Source of the DNA: Myxococcaceae bacterium
Lineage (GTDB): Bacteria; Myxococcota; UBA727; JABDBI01
Reading direction: 5' to 3'
Length of the DNA stretch: 64,000 nt
Assembly (NCBI GenBank): GCA_016000045.1
Contig: JAECQY010000005.1
Coordinates: forward strand, 12,159 to 76,158
In this document: positions 26,579 to 36,438 of the stretch, piece by piece
How the letters are laid out: each line of letters opens with the position of its first letter
Position numbering within the stretch: position 1 is the first letter of the stretch
Notes under the pieces: model-generated
Databases searched by the model: none
The model's input: the letters and a program-made list of their open reading frames with translations, nothing else
Told to the model about the DNA's origin: nothing
Program-made: the position numbers and the translations under genes

Positions 26579-27141
26579 TTCGACTCCCAGCGTAGAAATG
26601 AGACCCAGGTTCCACCGTACGTTTTCTCTCGGATGACTTCATAGCCGGAAGGGGTCTCAAATTCCCTTTGCGACCGACATCGAAACACAACCAAAGCATC
26701 TTCGCTCAGCAAACGACTTAGCTTCGGCCAATAGTCTGTGGGCAATTTTAGCCCGTAAGGAGGATCCACAAACACGATATCGTAGAGACCGCTGAGCCGC
26801 TCTTGCACCACCCAATCCATCGAATCTCCTAAAATCAACCGGCACTGAGGCTCGCACCTTAAATGCTCTAGGTTGCTTTGAATGCACCGATGCGTTTTAG
26901 AGCTTTTTTCCAGAAGCACGGCTTCTTTTGCACCACGCGACAACGACTCAAAAACGTACGCGCCACTGCCACTGAATAAATCGAGAATACGAGCCTGCGC
27001 GATGCGCGAACCAAGAGCCGAAAACACGGCTTCACGAACCCGATCGCTGGCCGGACGCACCAACTTCTGGTCTGCCTCTTCCGGAACTCGAAACCGCTTT
27101 CGTACCCATGCACCACCTGTAATACGGAGAAATCCTGCCAT
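26575..27141 (-). CDS. rsmD: 16S rRNA (guanine-966-N2)-methyltransferase RsmD
   Basis: 188 residues, a class I SAM-dependent methyltransferase that modifies G966 of 16S rRNA. The N-terminal FLRITGGAWVRKRFRVP and RPASDRVREAVFSAL are characteristic of RsmD. Motif I is ILDLFSGSGAYVFESLSRGA, and the catalytic motif IV is VFVDPPYGL, which marks N6/N2 amino methylation. A second Met lies a few bases upstream in another frame and is ignored. It is divergent from mfd and convergent with the kinase-like gene. Confidence 0.95.
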   Translation of the reverse strand: MAGFLRITGGAWVRKRFRVPEEADQKLVRPASDRVREAVFSALGSRIAQARILDLFSGSGAYVFESLSRGAKEAVLLEKSSKTHRCIQSNLEHLRCEPQCRLILGDSMDWVVQERLSGLYDIVFVDPPYGLKLPTDYWPKLSRLLSEDALVVFRCRSQREFETPSGYEVIREKTYGGTWVSFLRWESN

Positions 27142-27214
27142 CTTGGACTCATAGCATGTCCAGAAGATCTGGCCTATTGTTTACGAAACCATTTAGACAT
27201 CCTAAGAACAATTC

Positions 27215-30200
27215 ATGCCTGGCCTTCGTTTTGCTCATGAATTGGCTACTCACAGCCAAAAGAATCCTCTGGTTGTCGTGACTCGGAATTCATCCGAAGC
27301 CACTCATCTGGTTCAAGACTTGCGATTTTTACTTCAAGAAGAAGCTTCGAAAGTCTGGCATCTCAGTGCAGAAGACAAAAACCCCTATCAACAAGCTTCT
27401 CCGGACCCGATCGCACGTATGGAACGGCTCAGCATTTTTCAAAAATTGCTTCTGGACGTACCCTACCGAGTTTTGGTGATCACGCCAGAAGCTCTTTGCG
27501 CGAAAATTCCGAGCGCGGATTTTCTTCAAAATCATCTTGAGTTTCTGTCTGTCAAAAGCGTATTCCCCAGAGATTCCATCACTTCCAAGCTTGCTCTGTA
27601 CGGCTATACAGCCGTCAACCAAGTCGAAGACCCCGGCACCTACTCGGTACGAGGCAGCATTGTCGACTTTTTCTGGGCAGGAAACTCTCACCCCACTCGG
27701 GTGGATCTTTTTGGCGATGAAATCGAGAGGCTTTACACATTTGATCCTTCGACTCAGCGAAAACTCAACGACTTGGAAGATGCCTGTTTCGGACTTTCCC
27801 GTGAGATCATCTTAGACGAAGCCTCTCAAAACTTGGCTCGTGTTGAACTCCGAAGTCTCGCAGATGAGCTGGAATACCCCACGCGCGCACTCAAAGAAAA
27901 GCTCACCGATATTAATCACGGAATCGCTTTTTTTGGCATCGAAAGCTTGCTGCCTGCCTTTCATGCCAAGCTTGGCAATGTCCTCGATTTAATCGGTTCC
28001 GCTCAAATTTGGGTCGAAAATACCCGAAATTGCTTAGAACAGATTTGGTTGCGAACCAGCGACTTCGAATCACACTACAAAACAGCTTTGGTTCGTGGAG
28101 ATTTGGCTTTTGCAACGCCATCATTCTTGCACTCAGCCGCTGAAATCAAAGCTCTTCTTCCAGAAACAGAGCGCGATTTTGAGCCTCCCTGGCAATTTGG
28201 CTCGACCAGCGAGCTCGCTCAAAAAATTCACCGACTCCATCAAGATAAGATCTCCGTCTTGCTCCCCGTCCAATCTCTTTCCGGAATACATCGCTACCGC
28301 GAATTGCTCGAAGAACACGGAATCCAGGTACGCCAACTTCCTCCAGCAAGCTCTTTGTTTGCGCCCTTTGAATTTCATCCAGCCATTCATGCGTATACCT
28401 ATGTAGCCAAGCCAGAGCCACCGGCTACCAGCGCTTGGATCGAGTCTTTGCACCTAGCCATCATCCCCGAAGATTCTGTTTTTGGATCGCGCGCGAAGCG
28501 CACAGTCGGCAAAAAAGGCCGTTTCAAGACCAATCTTTCCGATTTGGAAATCGGCGATGCCATTGTCCACATTGACCACGGCATCGGACAATTCCAAGGT
28601 TTGACTCGCCTTCATCTACACGGCATCGAGCAAGACTACCTGCTGCTTTTATACGCCAACAACGACAAGCTCTATTTGCCGGCTCATCGCATCGCCTTCG
28701 TTAAACCTTACTCGGGGGCAGAAGGAGAAAAACCGAAACTGGATAAACTAGGCGGTACCGGCTGGCAATCGAAAAAGAAAAAAGTTCACGAAGCGGTCTT
28801 GGCCATGGCACAGGATCTTTTGAATCTCTATGCCAAGCGAGAGCTGGTATCGCGGACACCACTCAAGCCCCCTGAATCGGCTTACTACGAATTTGAAGCT
28901 CTATTTCCCTTTGAAACAACGCCCGATCAACAAAAAGCCATCGATGAAGTTCTGGCCGATCTTCAGAAAAATAAACCGATGGATCGGCTCATCTGCGGCG
29001 ACGTTGGATACGGAAAAACAGAAGTCGCGATGCGTGCTGCAATGCTATCCCTCTTAAACCATCGGCAAGTGGCCATCCTCGCCCCAACAACCATTTTGGC
29101 TCAACAGCACGGCATCACTTTTCGCAAGCGCTTCGAACAGACCGGGGCCCGCATCGAAATCATCAGTCGATTTCAAACCAACCAGCAAATCAACGCGATT
29201 TTAGAAGCCACAAAAATGGGACAAGTAGACATTCTCATTGGTACACACCGGCTTTTATCTTCGGATGTCCAATTTAAGGACTTAGGCTTGGTGATTGTCG
29301 ACGAAGAACAACGTTTTGGAATCAAAGACAAGGAACACATCAAGCGCTTGAGGACGCACACCGATATTCTGACACTCTCTGCCACCCCCATTCCTAGAAC
29401 CCTTCAAATGGGATTTTTTGGTCTCAGAGACCTGAGCGTGATTGAGACGCCGCCAGTCGACCGACGTGCCATTCGAACCTCCTTGATACGGTTTGAAGAC
29501 GAAAGCATTCGGGAAGCGATCCTTCGAGAACTTCAACGAGGTGGACAAGTCTATTTTGTGCATAACCGTGTCAGCAGCATTGAAGCCAAAGCCGAATACC
29601 TCCGCAACCTGGTTCCAGAGGCGCGCATCGAAGTAGCCCATGGCCAGATGAATGAACACACTTTGGAAGATCGGATGGTTCGCTTTATGAACCACGATTT
29701 CAACGTGTTCGTCTGCACAACCATCATCGAAACCGGCATTGACGTTTCAAGTGCCAACACCATGCTGATCGATCACGCGGACGACTTTGGACTCGCTCAG
29801 CTTTACCAACTTCGAGGCCGAATTGGCCGAAGCAAAGAACGTGCTTTTGCTTACTTGGTCATCCCAGGGCATGAAGAAAGCCTGACGCCCATGGCCCAAA
29901 AACGCCTTGAAATTCTTCAGCGTTTCAGCGAGCTTGGCGCAGGGTTTCGAATCGCCCAGCACGACCTCGAATTGCGAGGTGCGGGAGATTTGCTCGGCAA
30001 AAGCCAACATGGACACGTTGCAGCGGTTGGCTACGATCTTTACGCGGATCTGTTGAGAGAAGCGATCGATGGCCTCAAAGGCTCATCAAACAGTTCCTAC
30101 GTCGATCCGGATGTTCACTTCCCCGTCTCTGCGGTCTTAGCAGAAAGCTACATTCCCGATCTTCACGAGCGAATGAGTACCTACCAACGTTTGGCTGTGT

Positions 30201-30562
30201 GCTTGAGCGAGCAGGAAGTTTGGGACATCATCGGAGAATTGGAAGATCGCTACGGAGTAAGCCCGGATGAGGTCAAGAACCTTGCAGAGATGATGCTCAT
30301 CAAACACCTTCTTAGAAAACTCGGATTCAGCGGCCTCGATCTGAGCAATACTCAGGCTGTTATTTCACTCGGAGAAAAACCCAATATCGAGGCACTGAAC
30401 TTGGCCTCATTCGTCCAGGCCAACGCAAACCAATGGTCTTTAAGCCCCAAAATGAAGCTGACATACCGAATCGAAGACCCCAACCGCGCCATAGCTTCCA
30501 TCAAATCAGCTCTAAGACACCTCCGGGAAGCTCTCCCGACGATTTGGGACACACGAGTTTAG
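27215..30562 (+). CDS. mfd: Transcription-repair coupling factor Mfd
   Basis: 1115 residues, close to the family's ~1150. Mfd removes RNA polymerase stalled at lesions and recruits UvrA. The UvrB-like N-terminal part includes YSVRGSIVDFFWAGN and VRVDLFGDEIE-like sequence (TRVDLFGDEIERL). Next is the polymerase-interaction domain (IGDAIVHIDHGIGQFQGL), then the helicase with FETTPDQQKAIDEV, Walker A GDVGYGKTE (residue ~595), DEEQRFG (~696) and LSATPIPRTLQMG. QLRGRIGRS and the GAGDLLGKSQHGHV box follow. The C-terminal TRCF regulatory domain closes it. The gene stands alone, divergent from rsmD. Confidence 0.97.
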   Translation: MPGLRFAHELATHSQKNPLVVVTRNSSEATHLVQDLRFLLQEEASKVWHLSAEDKNPYQQASPDPIARMERLSIFQKLLLDVPYRVLVITPEALCAKIPSADFLQNHLEFLSVKSVFPRDSITSKLALYGYTAVNQVEDPGTYSVRGSIVDFFWAGNSHPTRVDLFGDEIERLYTFDPSTQRKLNDLEDACFGLSREIILDEASQNLARVELRSLADELEYPTRALKEKLTDINHGIAFFGIESLLPAFHAKLGNVLDLIGSAQIWVENTRNCLEQIWLRTSDFESHYKTALVRGDLAFATPSFLHSAAEIKALLPETERDFEPPWQFGSTSELAQKIHRLHQDKISVLLPVQSLSGIHRYRELLEEHGIQVRQLPPASSLFAPFEFHPAIHAYTYVAKPEPPATSAWIESLHLAIIPEDSVFGSRAKRTVGKKGRFKTNLSDLEIGDAIVHIDHGIGQFQGLTRLHLHGIEQDYLLLLYANNDKLYLPAHRIAFVKPYSGAEGEKPKLDKLGGTGWQSKKKKVHEAVLAMAQDLLNLYAKRELVSRTPLKPPESAYYEFEALFPFETTPDQQKAIDEVLADLQKNKPMDRLICGDVGYGKTEVAMRAAMLSLLNHRQVAILAPTTILAQQHGITFRKRFEQTGARIEIISRFQTNQQINAILEATKMGQVDILIGTHRLLSSDVQFKDLGLVIVDEEQRFGIKDKEHIKRLRTHTDILTLSATPIPRTLQMGFFGLRDLSVIETPPVDRRAIRTSLIRFEDESIREAILRELQRGGQVYFVHNRVSSIEAKAEYLRNLVPEARIEVAHGQMNEHTLEDRMVRFMNHDFNVFVCTTIIETGIDVSSANTMLIDHADDFGLAQLYQLRGRIGRSKERAFAYLVIPGHEESLTPMAQKRLEILQRFSELGAGFRIAQHDLELRGAGDLLGKSQHGHVAAVGYDLYADLLREAIDGLKGSSNSSYVDPDVHFPVSAVLAESYIPDLHERMSTYQRLAVCLSEQEVWDIIGELEDRYGVSPDEVKNLAEMMLIKHLLRKLGFSGLDLSNTQAVISLGEKPNIEALNLASFVQANANQWSLSPKMKLTYRIEDPNRAIASIKSALRHLREALPTIWDTRV

Positions 30563-30569
30563 AAGGCTT

Positions 30570-31187
30570 TCAGCAATTGTCTTGTACGATTGACAAAGTC
30601 AAGCGATGCGCAACGATCGCGACGAAAACGCCGCCCAGAACATCGAGGACGTAGTGTTGCTTAAACGTTAGGGTGGACAAAATGATGAGTATGGACCAAC
30701 TCCAAAGGGTCATTTGAAGCATCAAAGCTTTGTGGTGACTCGCGTACAAACCTACCAAAATCGCCAAGGTAACGTGCAACGACGGAAAGCAGTTGGTGGG
30801 CTCGTCGAGCTTGTAAAGATAGTAGCGCAGGCAGTCTAATCCATCGACGAGCGAATTTTCAGGGCGCAGCATCGTGGTCGGATAAATTAAAAAAACAGCG
30901 GCGCAAATCAGCAACGAAAACAAAATCCCATAGAACAAACGCGTGTATTCAAGTGGATCCGTCGTTAATTTAAAACAAATCGGGATCATGAGATATTGAG
31001 ACAAGTAGACCCAGATCCAGGCCCTCCAAAACGGAATGCTTTGATCCAGCCAGCTGAGTGTTTCGATGTGAACGGCATAAGATTTTCCGTACCAACCGCA
31101 AAACGAGTAGACAGCCATATAGCCCAAAGCTCCCCAAAAGACAGTTTTCCATTTTCGCTCCAGGGGAATGAGGGGCACAGCAGGCAT
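30570..31187 (-). CDS. PAP2-superfamily membrane phosphatase or phosphotransferase
   Basis: 205 residues from the ATG at 31187; the longer reading frame to 31334 overlaps gpmA antisense and adds non-family sequence. The protein has about six hydrophobic helices. The PAP2 motifs are PTNCFPSLHVTLAI (C2, PSLH) and KQHYVLDVLGG (C3, His-Asp pair); the C1 KxxxxxxRP element is not clear. The PSLH form and position resemble inositolphosphotransferase/Aur1-like members as well as lipid phosphate phosphatases. The substrate is unknown, probably a lipid phosphate at the inner membrane. The 3' end lies eight bases from the mfd stop. Confidence 0.8.
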   Translation of the reverse strand: MPAVPLIPLERKWKTVFWGALGYMAVYSFCGWYGKSYAVHIETLSWLDQSIPFWRAWIWVYLSQYLMIPICFKLTTDPLEYTRLFYGILFSLLICAAVFLIYPTTMLRPENSLVDGLDCLRYYLYKLDEPTNCFPSLHVTLAILVGLYASHHKALMLQMTLWSWSILIILSTLTFKQHYVLDVLGGVFVAIVAHRLTLSIVQDNC

Positions 31188-31224
31188 TGCGAGCTTATAG
31201 GACAAAGCGTAGGGCTTGAATACT

Positions 31225-31800
31225 ATGGGACAGTTAATTCTTCTACGCCACGGCCAATCCGTGTGGAACCAAGAGAATAAATTTACAGGGTGGACCGACG
31301 TTGCGCTCAGTGCAATGGGCATACAAGAAGCCATTTTGGCTGGACAAAAACTTGAATCCGTTGGGATCGATCACGTTTTTTGTTCTTCCCTCAAACGAGC
31401 CATCGATACAGCCAAAATTGCCCTCAGAGCCGCTCATCAAGAAAATTGTCCGATGATCCAAAACCCTGCCCTCAACGAAAGGCACTATGGAGATCTCCAA
31501 GGACTCAACAAAGCCGAAGTGGCAAAAAAGTATGGAGAGGACCAAGTCAAACTCTGGAGGCGCAGTTTTGATGTCTGCCCCCCTAACGGAGAAAGTCTGA
31601 AAGATACTTGTGCTCGGGTTCTGCCCTATTATCGAGCTCAGATCGAACCGTTGCTCCAAGCCAATAAAACCGTTCTGGTGGTCGCTCATGGAAATTCGCT
31701 TCGTGCACTGGTGAAAGAGGTTGAACAGATTTCGGATTCCGATATTATCGCGTTGGAGATTCCAACCGGAATCCCAATTTTTTATGGAGTCAAAGGATGA
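31225..31800 (+). CDS. gpmA: 2,3-bisphosphoglycerate-dependent phosphoglycerate mutase
   Basis: 191 residues from the ATG at 31225 ([15 protein letters not shown]); an ATG nine bases earlier is possible. GpmA interconverts 3- and 2-phosphoglycerate in glycolysis. The phosphorylated His lies in LRHGQS, then [15 protein letters not shown], the proton donor in [15 protein letters not shown], and the second His in [12 protein letters not shown]. It is shorter than the ~250-residue E. coli form, like compact variants in other bacteria. Its last four bases overlap clpP, an unusual pairing of glycolysis with proteolysis. Confidence 0.93.
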   Translation: MGQLILLRHGQSVWNQENKFTGWTDVALSAMGIQEAILAGQKLESVGIDHVFCSSLKRAIDTAKIALRAAHQENCPMIQNPALNERHYGDLQGLNKAEVAKKYGEDQVKLWRRSFDVCPPNGESLKDTCARVLPYYRAQIEPLLQANKTVLVVAHGNSLRALVKEVEQISDSDIIALEIPTGIPIFYGVKG

Positions 31801-32390
31801 GCTACTTTCCGCCTACCGTCATCGAACAAACACCTCGAGGGGAACGCGCCTACGATATCTGGTCTCGACTGCTCAAGGATCGAATTATTTTTCTGGGTAC
31901 AGCGATTGACGATCAGGTTTCTAACTCGATCGTAGCCCAGTTGCTTTTCTTGGAAAGCGAAGATGCTTCGAAGGATGTCACGCTTTACATCAATTCTCCG
32001 GGTGGAGTGGTCACGAGTGGTTTGGCCATTTACGATGCCATGCAATACATCCGCTGCGATGTTTCGACCATCTGCGTAGGCCAAGCCGCTTCGATGGGTG
32101 CCATTTTGCTCACGGCAGGCGCCCCAGGAAAACGTTTCATTCTGCCAAACAGCCGGGTCATGATTCACCAGCCTCTAGGAGGAGCACAAGGTCAAGCGAC
32201 GGATATTGAAATTCAAGCTCGAGAGATTGTTAAAATCAAACGCACCCTCAACGAAATCATTGTAAAGCACTCTGCCAAATCTTTCGAGCAAGTTGAAAAA
32301 GATACTGATCGCGATTTCTTTTTAGGTGCTTTTGAAGCCATAGACTATGGATTGGTTGATAAAGTCGTTGAAAGACACGGAGTCAAATAA
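31797..32390 (+). CDS. clpP: ATP-dependent Clp protease proteolytic subunit
   Basis: 197 residues. ClpP forms the tetradecameric serine protease chamber fed by ClpX. Ser99 is the nucleophile in [10 protein letters not shown], His124 is in VMIHQPLGG, and the Asp lies in the DTDRDFF stretch. The N-terminus [16 protein letters not shown] is typical of ClpP1. The start overlaps the gpmA stop (ATGA), and the stop overlaps the clpX start (TAATG), so all three are probably translated in series. Confidence 0.97.
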   Translation: MSYFPPTVIEQTPRGERAYDIWSRLLKDRIIFLGTAIDDQVSNSIVAQLLFLESEDASKDVTLYINSPGGVVTSGLAIYDAMQYIRCDVSTICVGQAASMGAILLTAGAPGKRFILPNSRVMIHQPLGGAQGQATDIEIQAREIVKIKRTLNEIIVKHSAKSFEQVEKDTDRDFFLGAFEAIDYGLVDKVVERHGVK

Positions 32391-33634
32391 TGCTATTGGG
32401 TCAAAACGGCGGAGCAGATCAATCTTGCTCTTTTTGCAGCAAGACGCAAAAGGAAGTGAAGAAACTCGTTGTGGGCCCTAGTGCCAATATTTGCGAAGAT
32501 TGCATTGTTCTTTGCAGCGATATCTTGTTGGACGAAATAGGCCATCAAGAGCAACACGATGAAGAAGAGAAGCTCCTTCGGCCTGCTGAAATCAAAGCCA
32601 TCTTAGACAAGTACGTCATTGGCCAAGAACATGCCAAAAAAGTCTTATCGGTAGCCGTTCACAATCACTACAAACGCATCCGAAGCAACGTCGACACCTC
32701 CGACGTTGAGCTGTCCAAAAGCAATCTTTTGCTCATAGGACCTACGGGTTCGGGTAAAACGCTGCTGGTTCAAACTTTAGCGCGCATCTTGAAGGTGCCC
32801 TTCGCCATGGCCGATGCAACGAGCCTCACCGAAGCGGGTTACGTGGGCGAAGATGTCGAGACCATGATCGCCAATCTTTTGGCCGCTGCCAACGGTGACA
32901 TTGAGAAAGCGGAACGCGGCATCATCTACATCGATGAAATTGATAAAATCATCCGAAAAAGCGAAAACACGAGCATCACGCGGGATGTTTCGGGCGAAGG
33001 AGTTCAACAAGCTTTGCTGAAGCTGGTGGAAGGCACGCTCTGCAACGTCCCACCCAAGGGAGGACGAAAGCACCCCCATCAAGAATTTCTACAGGTCAAT
33101 ACAAGCCAGATTCTTTTCATCTGTGGCGGGGCCTTTGTCGGTTTAGACAAAATCATCGAAGCACGCGTGGACCAAAAGTCCATGGGATTTGGCGCCGCGA
33201 TCCAAGTTCGGGAAGAACAAGGGAATCGCGAGTATTTGAAACAAGTACAGCCTCAGGATCTTTTGAAATTTGGACTTATCCCGGAATTTATCGGCCGACT
33301 TCCCATTGTCGCGGCTCTTGAGGATTTGAGCGAACAAACCCTCATTCAGATCCTCACAGAACCTCGGAATGCTCTAATCAAACAATACCAATATCTGTTT
33401 GAATTGGACCAAATTGGTCTTCAGTTCACCGAAGAAGCCCTTCAAACGATTGCCAAAGAAGCTTTGACTAAGAAAACAGGTGCTCGAGGGCTGCGTGGAA
33501 TTTTAGAAAAAACGATGCTGGACGTCATGTTCAACGCGCCGAGCGACAAAGAGATTGCTCAAATCGTTGTCCATCAAGATGCTATTTTAAAAAAGAACTC
33601 CGTGGAAATAAGGCACCGAACTGAATTGTCTTAG
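32390..33634 (+). CDS. clpX: ATP-dependent Clp protease ATPase subunit ClpX
   Basis: 414 residues. ClpX is the AAA+ unfoldase that delivers tagged proteins to ClpP. The N-terminal zinc-binding domain shows CSFCSKTQ and CEDCIVLC. Walker A is [10 protein letters not shown], Walker B is [10 protein letters not shown], and the pore-loop region follows VGEDVETM. The RKHPHQEF segment and the sensor-2 region [10 protein letters not shown] complete the set. It directly follows clpP. The last residues before the stop are not conserved. Confidence 0.97.
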   Translation: MLLGQNGGADQSCSFCSKTQKEVKKLVVGPSANICEDCIVLCSDILLDEIGHQEQHDEEEKLLRPAEIKAILDKYVIGQEHAKKVLSVAVHNHYKRIRSNVDTSDVELSKSNLLLIGPTGSGKTLLVQTLARILKVPFAMADATSLTEAGYVGEDVETMIANLLAAANGDIEKAERGIIYIDEIDKIIRKSENTSITRDVSGEGVQQALLKLVEGTLCNVPPKGGRKHPHQEFLQVNTSQILFICGGAFVGLDKIIEARVDQKSMGFGAAIQVREEQGNREYLKQVQPQDLLKFGLIPEFIGRLPIVAALEDLSEQTLIQILTEPRNALIKQYQYLFELDQIGLQFTEEALQTIAKEALTKKTGARGLRGILEKTMLDVMFNAPSDKEIAQIVVHQDAILKKNSVEIRHRTELS

Positions 33635-33653
33635 CCCCAACAGGAGTACAAAC

Positions 33654-33947
33654 ATGAAAAAAGTGATTGCGATGGCTTTGGCAGGGTTTCTCTCAACCGG
33701 CGTATGGGCTCGACCGGACTCTCCGAAAGAAGCTTGTGAGACGACTTGGACACAGAACTTCGGCCAAGTCGCGTGTAGCGCCATGGCTTATCTTTACGTT
33801 TCCTCCAAAATCTCATGGCTCCAAGCGATCAATCATCGAGCGTTAATTTACCTGGGAATCGTCGGAAACAAAGCAGCGGGTGCTGGCACGCAGTGGCTAA
33901 AACGATTTCAAAAACAAAGCGCAGACTTAGATCGAAAAGATACCTAG
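33654..33947 (+). CDS. Small exported hypothetical protein
   Basis: 97 residues with a signal peptide (MKKVIAMALAGFLSTGVWA, likely cleavage after ARP-region Ala). CAGGAG stands about eight bases before the ATG, giving a good initiation site. The mature part has two Cys (EACETTW, GQVACSAMA) that could form a disulfide, a hydrophobic stretch near residues 43-67, and a basic-to-polar tail. I do not recognise a family. It starts 20 bases after clpX and may be cotranscribed. Confidence 0.6.
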   Translation: MKKVIAMALAGFLSTGVWARPDSPKEACETTWTQNFGQVACSAMAYLYVSSKISWLQAINHRALIYLGIVGNKAAGAGTQWLKRFQKQSADLDRKDT

Positions 33948-33964
33948 TCCTCAAAGCCTGAGCC

Positions 33965-33985
33965 GGCTACTGCCACTCAGTAGCC
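33965..33985. terminator. Hairpin between convergent genes
   Basis: GGCTACTG (33965-33972) and CAGTAGCC (33978-33985) form a perfect 8-bp stem around CCACT. It lies between the plus-strand small exported gene and the minus-strand E1 gene, overlapping the E1 stop. There is no clear U-run on either strand, so it could be a weak bidirectional terminator or an mRNA 3' end stabiliser. Confidence 0.4.
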
Positions 33986-35944
33986 TATCATTTCGATGAT
34001 CGCTTGCTCGATTTGAGCCTCTTGCGGTAAAATCGCCGTCTCCAGAACTTTTGAGAAACCCACGGGGATATCCAGCGCTGTGACGCGACGCACCGGTGCA
34101 TCCAAATACTCAAAACAAGCCTCTTGGATTTGAGCAATGATTTCACCCGATAAACCGTTAAACGAATGATCTTCGTGAACGACCAAAGCCCGGCTGGTTT
34201 TCTTGATCGAATCAGCGATTCCCTGGATATCGAGGGGTTTAATGGAGCGCAAGTCCAGCACTTCGACTTGAAAGCGCTCAGACAATCTTTCGGCAACGTT
34301 CAGTGCCATGTGAACGGTGTTTCCGTAAGTGATCAAAGTTAAGTGGCTCCCCTGTCTGCGGATACGGCTCTTTCCAAACGGCACTGCATGCTCTGGACCG
34401 AGCTTAGGCCCTTTGGCTTCGGATCGGTTATACAAATACTTGGGCTCCAAGAAAAACGTCATTCCCTCTGAACGCATGGCGGTTCTGAGGAGCCCGGCTG
34501 CATCGTCCGCAAACGAAGGATAAACCACTCGGACTCCCGGCAAGTGGCTCATCATCGCTTCGACGTTTTGAGAGTGATAAAGCCCGCCCGTAATATAGCC
34601 ACCAGAGGCCAAACGAAGCACGACGTTCGGAGAAAATTGGCCGTTGGTACGCCAGTACTCATGACTCATCTCAACGATCTGCTCCATGGCAGGCCAAACG
34701 TAATCCGCAAACTCTGCGGCCTCAATCACCACTCGGATCGAAGGATTAAAACGTGTAAACCCATTCGCAGTTCCTACGATGTAATTTTCTGCCAGCGGAG
34801 CGTTAAAAACACGTCCGGATCCAAACTCCGCCAACATCCCTTTGCTCAGATTAAAAACGCCCCCCTTCTCTTTAGACGCAACATCTTGACCCCACAGAAA
34901 AGTATCTGAATTATGTCGAAACTCTTCGATTAAGGTTCGATTGATCGCTTCTCGAAGCTTTTCATCCGCTTTTTCGACCACCCCACTAAAATCACGACCC
35001 AAGAAGCAAGGAGAAGTGGCAAATTTGTGTACCGATTGAGGGCTGGGTTGCGGGGCTTTTTCAGCTTGCTCGGCAGCTTGATCCAGTTCTATCTCGACGG
35101 CTTCTTCAATCTTTTGCGCTTCTTCCTCAGAGAGCAAAGCCCGCAATTTGGGCAATGGATCGCTTCGTTTGGCTTCTTCGATTTCTTCTTTCGAGCGATA
35201 AAGCTCTTGAGCATCGGAATTCGAATGGGCTCCGATCCGAATGCACTGCGCGTGAACCATCGCAGGCCCACCGTTGGATCGAATATGCTCAACCGCTTTT
35301 TGCACAGCACGGTGAGAGTCTTCAAAATCGGTCCCATCGCAGTTCACAATCAGAAGATTTTTAAGACCTCGGTAGTTTTCCGAAACAATCACGTTGGCGC
35401 TCTGCTCCGAAGTGGGGACTGAGATACCGTATCCATTGTTTTGAATAACAAATAAAACTGGCAATTTTTCACGTGAAGCGCCGTTATAGGCTTCAAAACA
35501 GTAGCCTTCCGATGTTGAACTCTCGCCTTGCGAGCTCATGGCAATGGCGTCTGATCGATAATACCGAATCGCCCGAGCAACGCCCACGGCATGCAAGGTA
35601 TGATTTCCCGTGCAGGAAGACACCGATTGAATCCCGATCGCCGGTTTTCCGAAGTGATTGGACATGTGTCGCCCACCCGAGCCAGTATCTCCGGCCTTGG
35701 ACAATCCGTTCAGCATGAGCTCGAGAGGAGTCATTCCAGCCGCCAAGACCGTGGCTGTGTCCCGGTAATAGGGAAACAGAAAGTCTTTGTTGGGACGAAA
35801 CTGAAGCCCCAAAGCAATCTGAATCGGCTCGTGGCCAGAACAGCGTGCATGATAGGACCAGCCCATCCCTCGACGAATGTAGCGTGCTGCGCGTTCGTCT
35901 AATTGCCGGGCCATGTAAGCTAATCGATACCACTGTGCTTTCAT
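33977..35944 (-). CDS. Branched-chain 2-oxoacid dehydrogenase E1, alpha and beta fused
   Basis: 655 residues. The first half is the E1 alpha subunit: thiamine diphosphate motif SSQGESSTSEGYCFEAYN leading to NNGYGISVPT, and the phosphorylation-loop-like SKAGDTGSGGRHMSNH. A Glu/Gln-rich linker (residues ~290-315) joins it to the beta subunit, with IVGTANGFTRFNP, EAAEFADYVWPA, SGGYITGGLYHSQNVEA and the C-terminal transketolase domain (LDLRSIKPLDIQGI). E1 oxidatively decarboxylates branched 2-oxo acids, feeding branched-chain acyl-CoA to fatty acids. The E2 and E3 genes are not in the window. It overlaps the next upstream small gene by four bases. Confidence 0.9.
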   Translation of the reverse strand: MKAQWYRLAYMARQLDERAARYIRRGMGWSYHARCSGHEPIQIALGLQFRPNKDFLFPYYRDTATVLAAGMTPLELMLNGLSKAGDTGSGGRHMSNHFGKPAIGIQSVSSCTGNHTLHAVGVARAIRYYRSDAIAMSSQGESSTSEGYCFEAYNGASREKLPVLFVIQNNGYGISVPTSEQSANVIVSENYRGLKNLLIVNCDGTDFEDSHRAVQKAVEHIRSNGGPAMVHAQCIRIGAHSNSDAQELYRSKEEIEEAKRSDPLPKLRALLSEEEAQKIEEAVEIELDQAAEQAEKAPQPSPQSVHKFATSPCFLGRDFSGVVEKADEKLREAINRTLIEEFRHNSDTFLWGQDVASKEKGGVFNLSKGMLAEFGSGRVFNAPLAENYIVGTANGFTRFNPSIRVVIEAAEFADYVWPAMEQIVEMSHEYWRTNGQFSPNVVLRLASGGYITGGLYHSQNVEAMMSHLPGVRVVYPSFADDAAGLLRTAMRSEGMTFFLEPKYLYNRSEAKGPKLGPEHAVPFGKSRIRRQGSHLTLITYGNTVHMALNVAERLSERFQVEVLDLRSIKPLDIQGIADSIKKTSRALVVHEDHSFNGLSGEIIAQIQEACFEYLDAPVRRVTALDIPVGFSKVLETAILPQEAQIEQAIIEMIGY

Positions 35945-36438
35945 TGGATACTCCTGACAATTCCTTCCTGACAGCCTCTATCTCGAAGCCAGGAACAAAG
36001 GTCTGCCCTGGGAGCAAGAGCTTTGATGCACTGAATAACAATGCTGGCCGCTTGGATTGGAAACTCTGGATCTGCCTTGTTCAATTCGTCCGCAGCTTCC
36101 TGCAAAGGCCTCAGGCGTTCGCAAATCGCGGGTGAGAAATGTTCGATCCGCATCGGAGTCTCCAAACAAATCTCGCCAGACTCCAGGGCACTTTCAAACA
36201 GATCGGCAAATCCTGGATGAATTTTTAGAAGCTGCCCATGCAACTGTTCAACGGGCGCCCAATTTCCGCCTTGAGGTTTCGGCCCTAACATCAATAGGGC
36301 TCGTTGCGCCACCACGATGCTAGACGAATTGGACACCAAGAGTGACAGCGATTCGAAGACCTCGCTCACCAGTCGATTTAAATTAGGCTTTTCTTCAAAA
36401 AGCAAATAGCGAAAAGGCTTAGGCAAAATAGCTAGCAT
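35941..36438 (-). CDS. Hypothetical protein, 165 aa
   Basis: I do not recognise this protein. It is largely helical, with no signal peptide, and contains several hydrophobic stretches of amphipathic type (VVAQRALLMLG, ASIVIQCIKAL) rather than membrane helices. Three Cys lie in the C-terminal third. It is squeezed between rmuC and the E1 gene: its start overlaps the rmuC stop by seven bases and its stop overlaps the E1 start by four. Such coupling on both sides argues that it is real and cotranscribed, though no functional link is evident. Confidence 0.55.
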   Translation of the reverse strand: MLAILPKPFRYLLFEEKPNLNRLVSEVFESLSLLVSNSSSIVVAQRALLMLGPKPQGGNWAPVEQLHGQLLKIHPGFADLFESALESGEICLETPMRIEHFSPAICERLRPLQEAADELNKADPEFPIQAASIVIQCIKALAPRADLCSWLRDRGCQEGIVRSIQ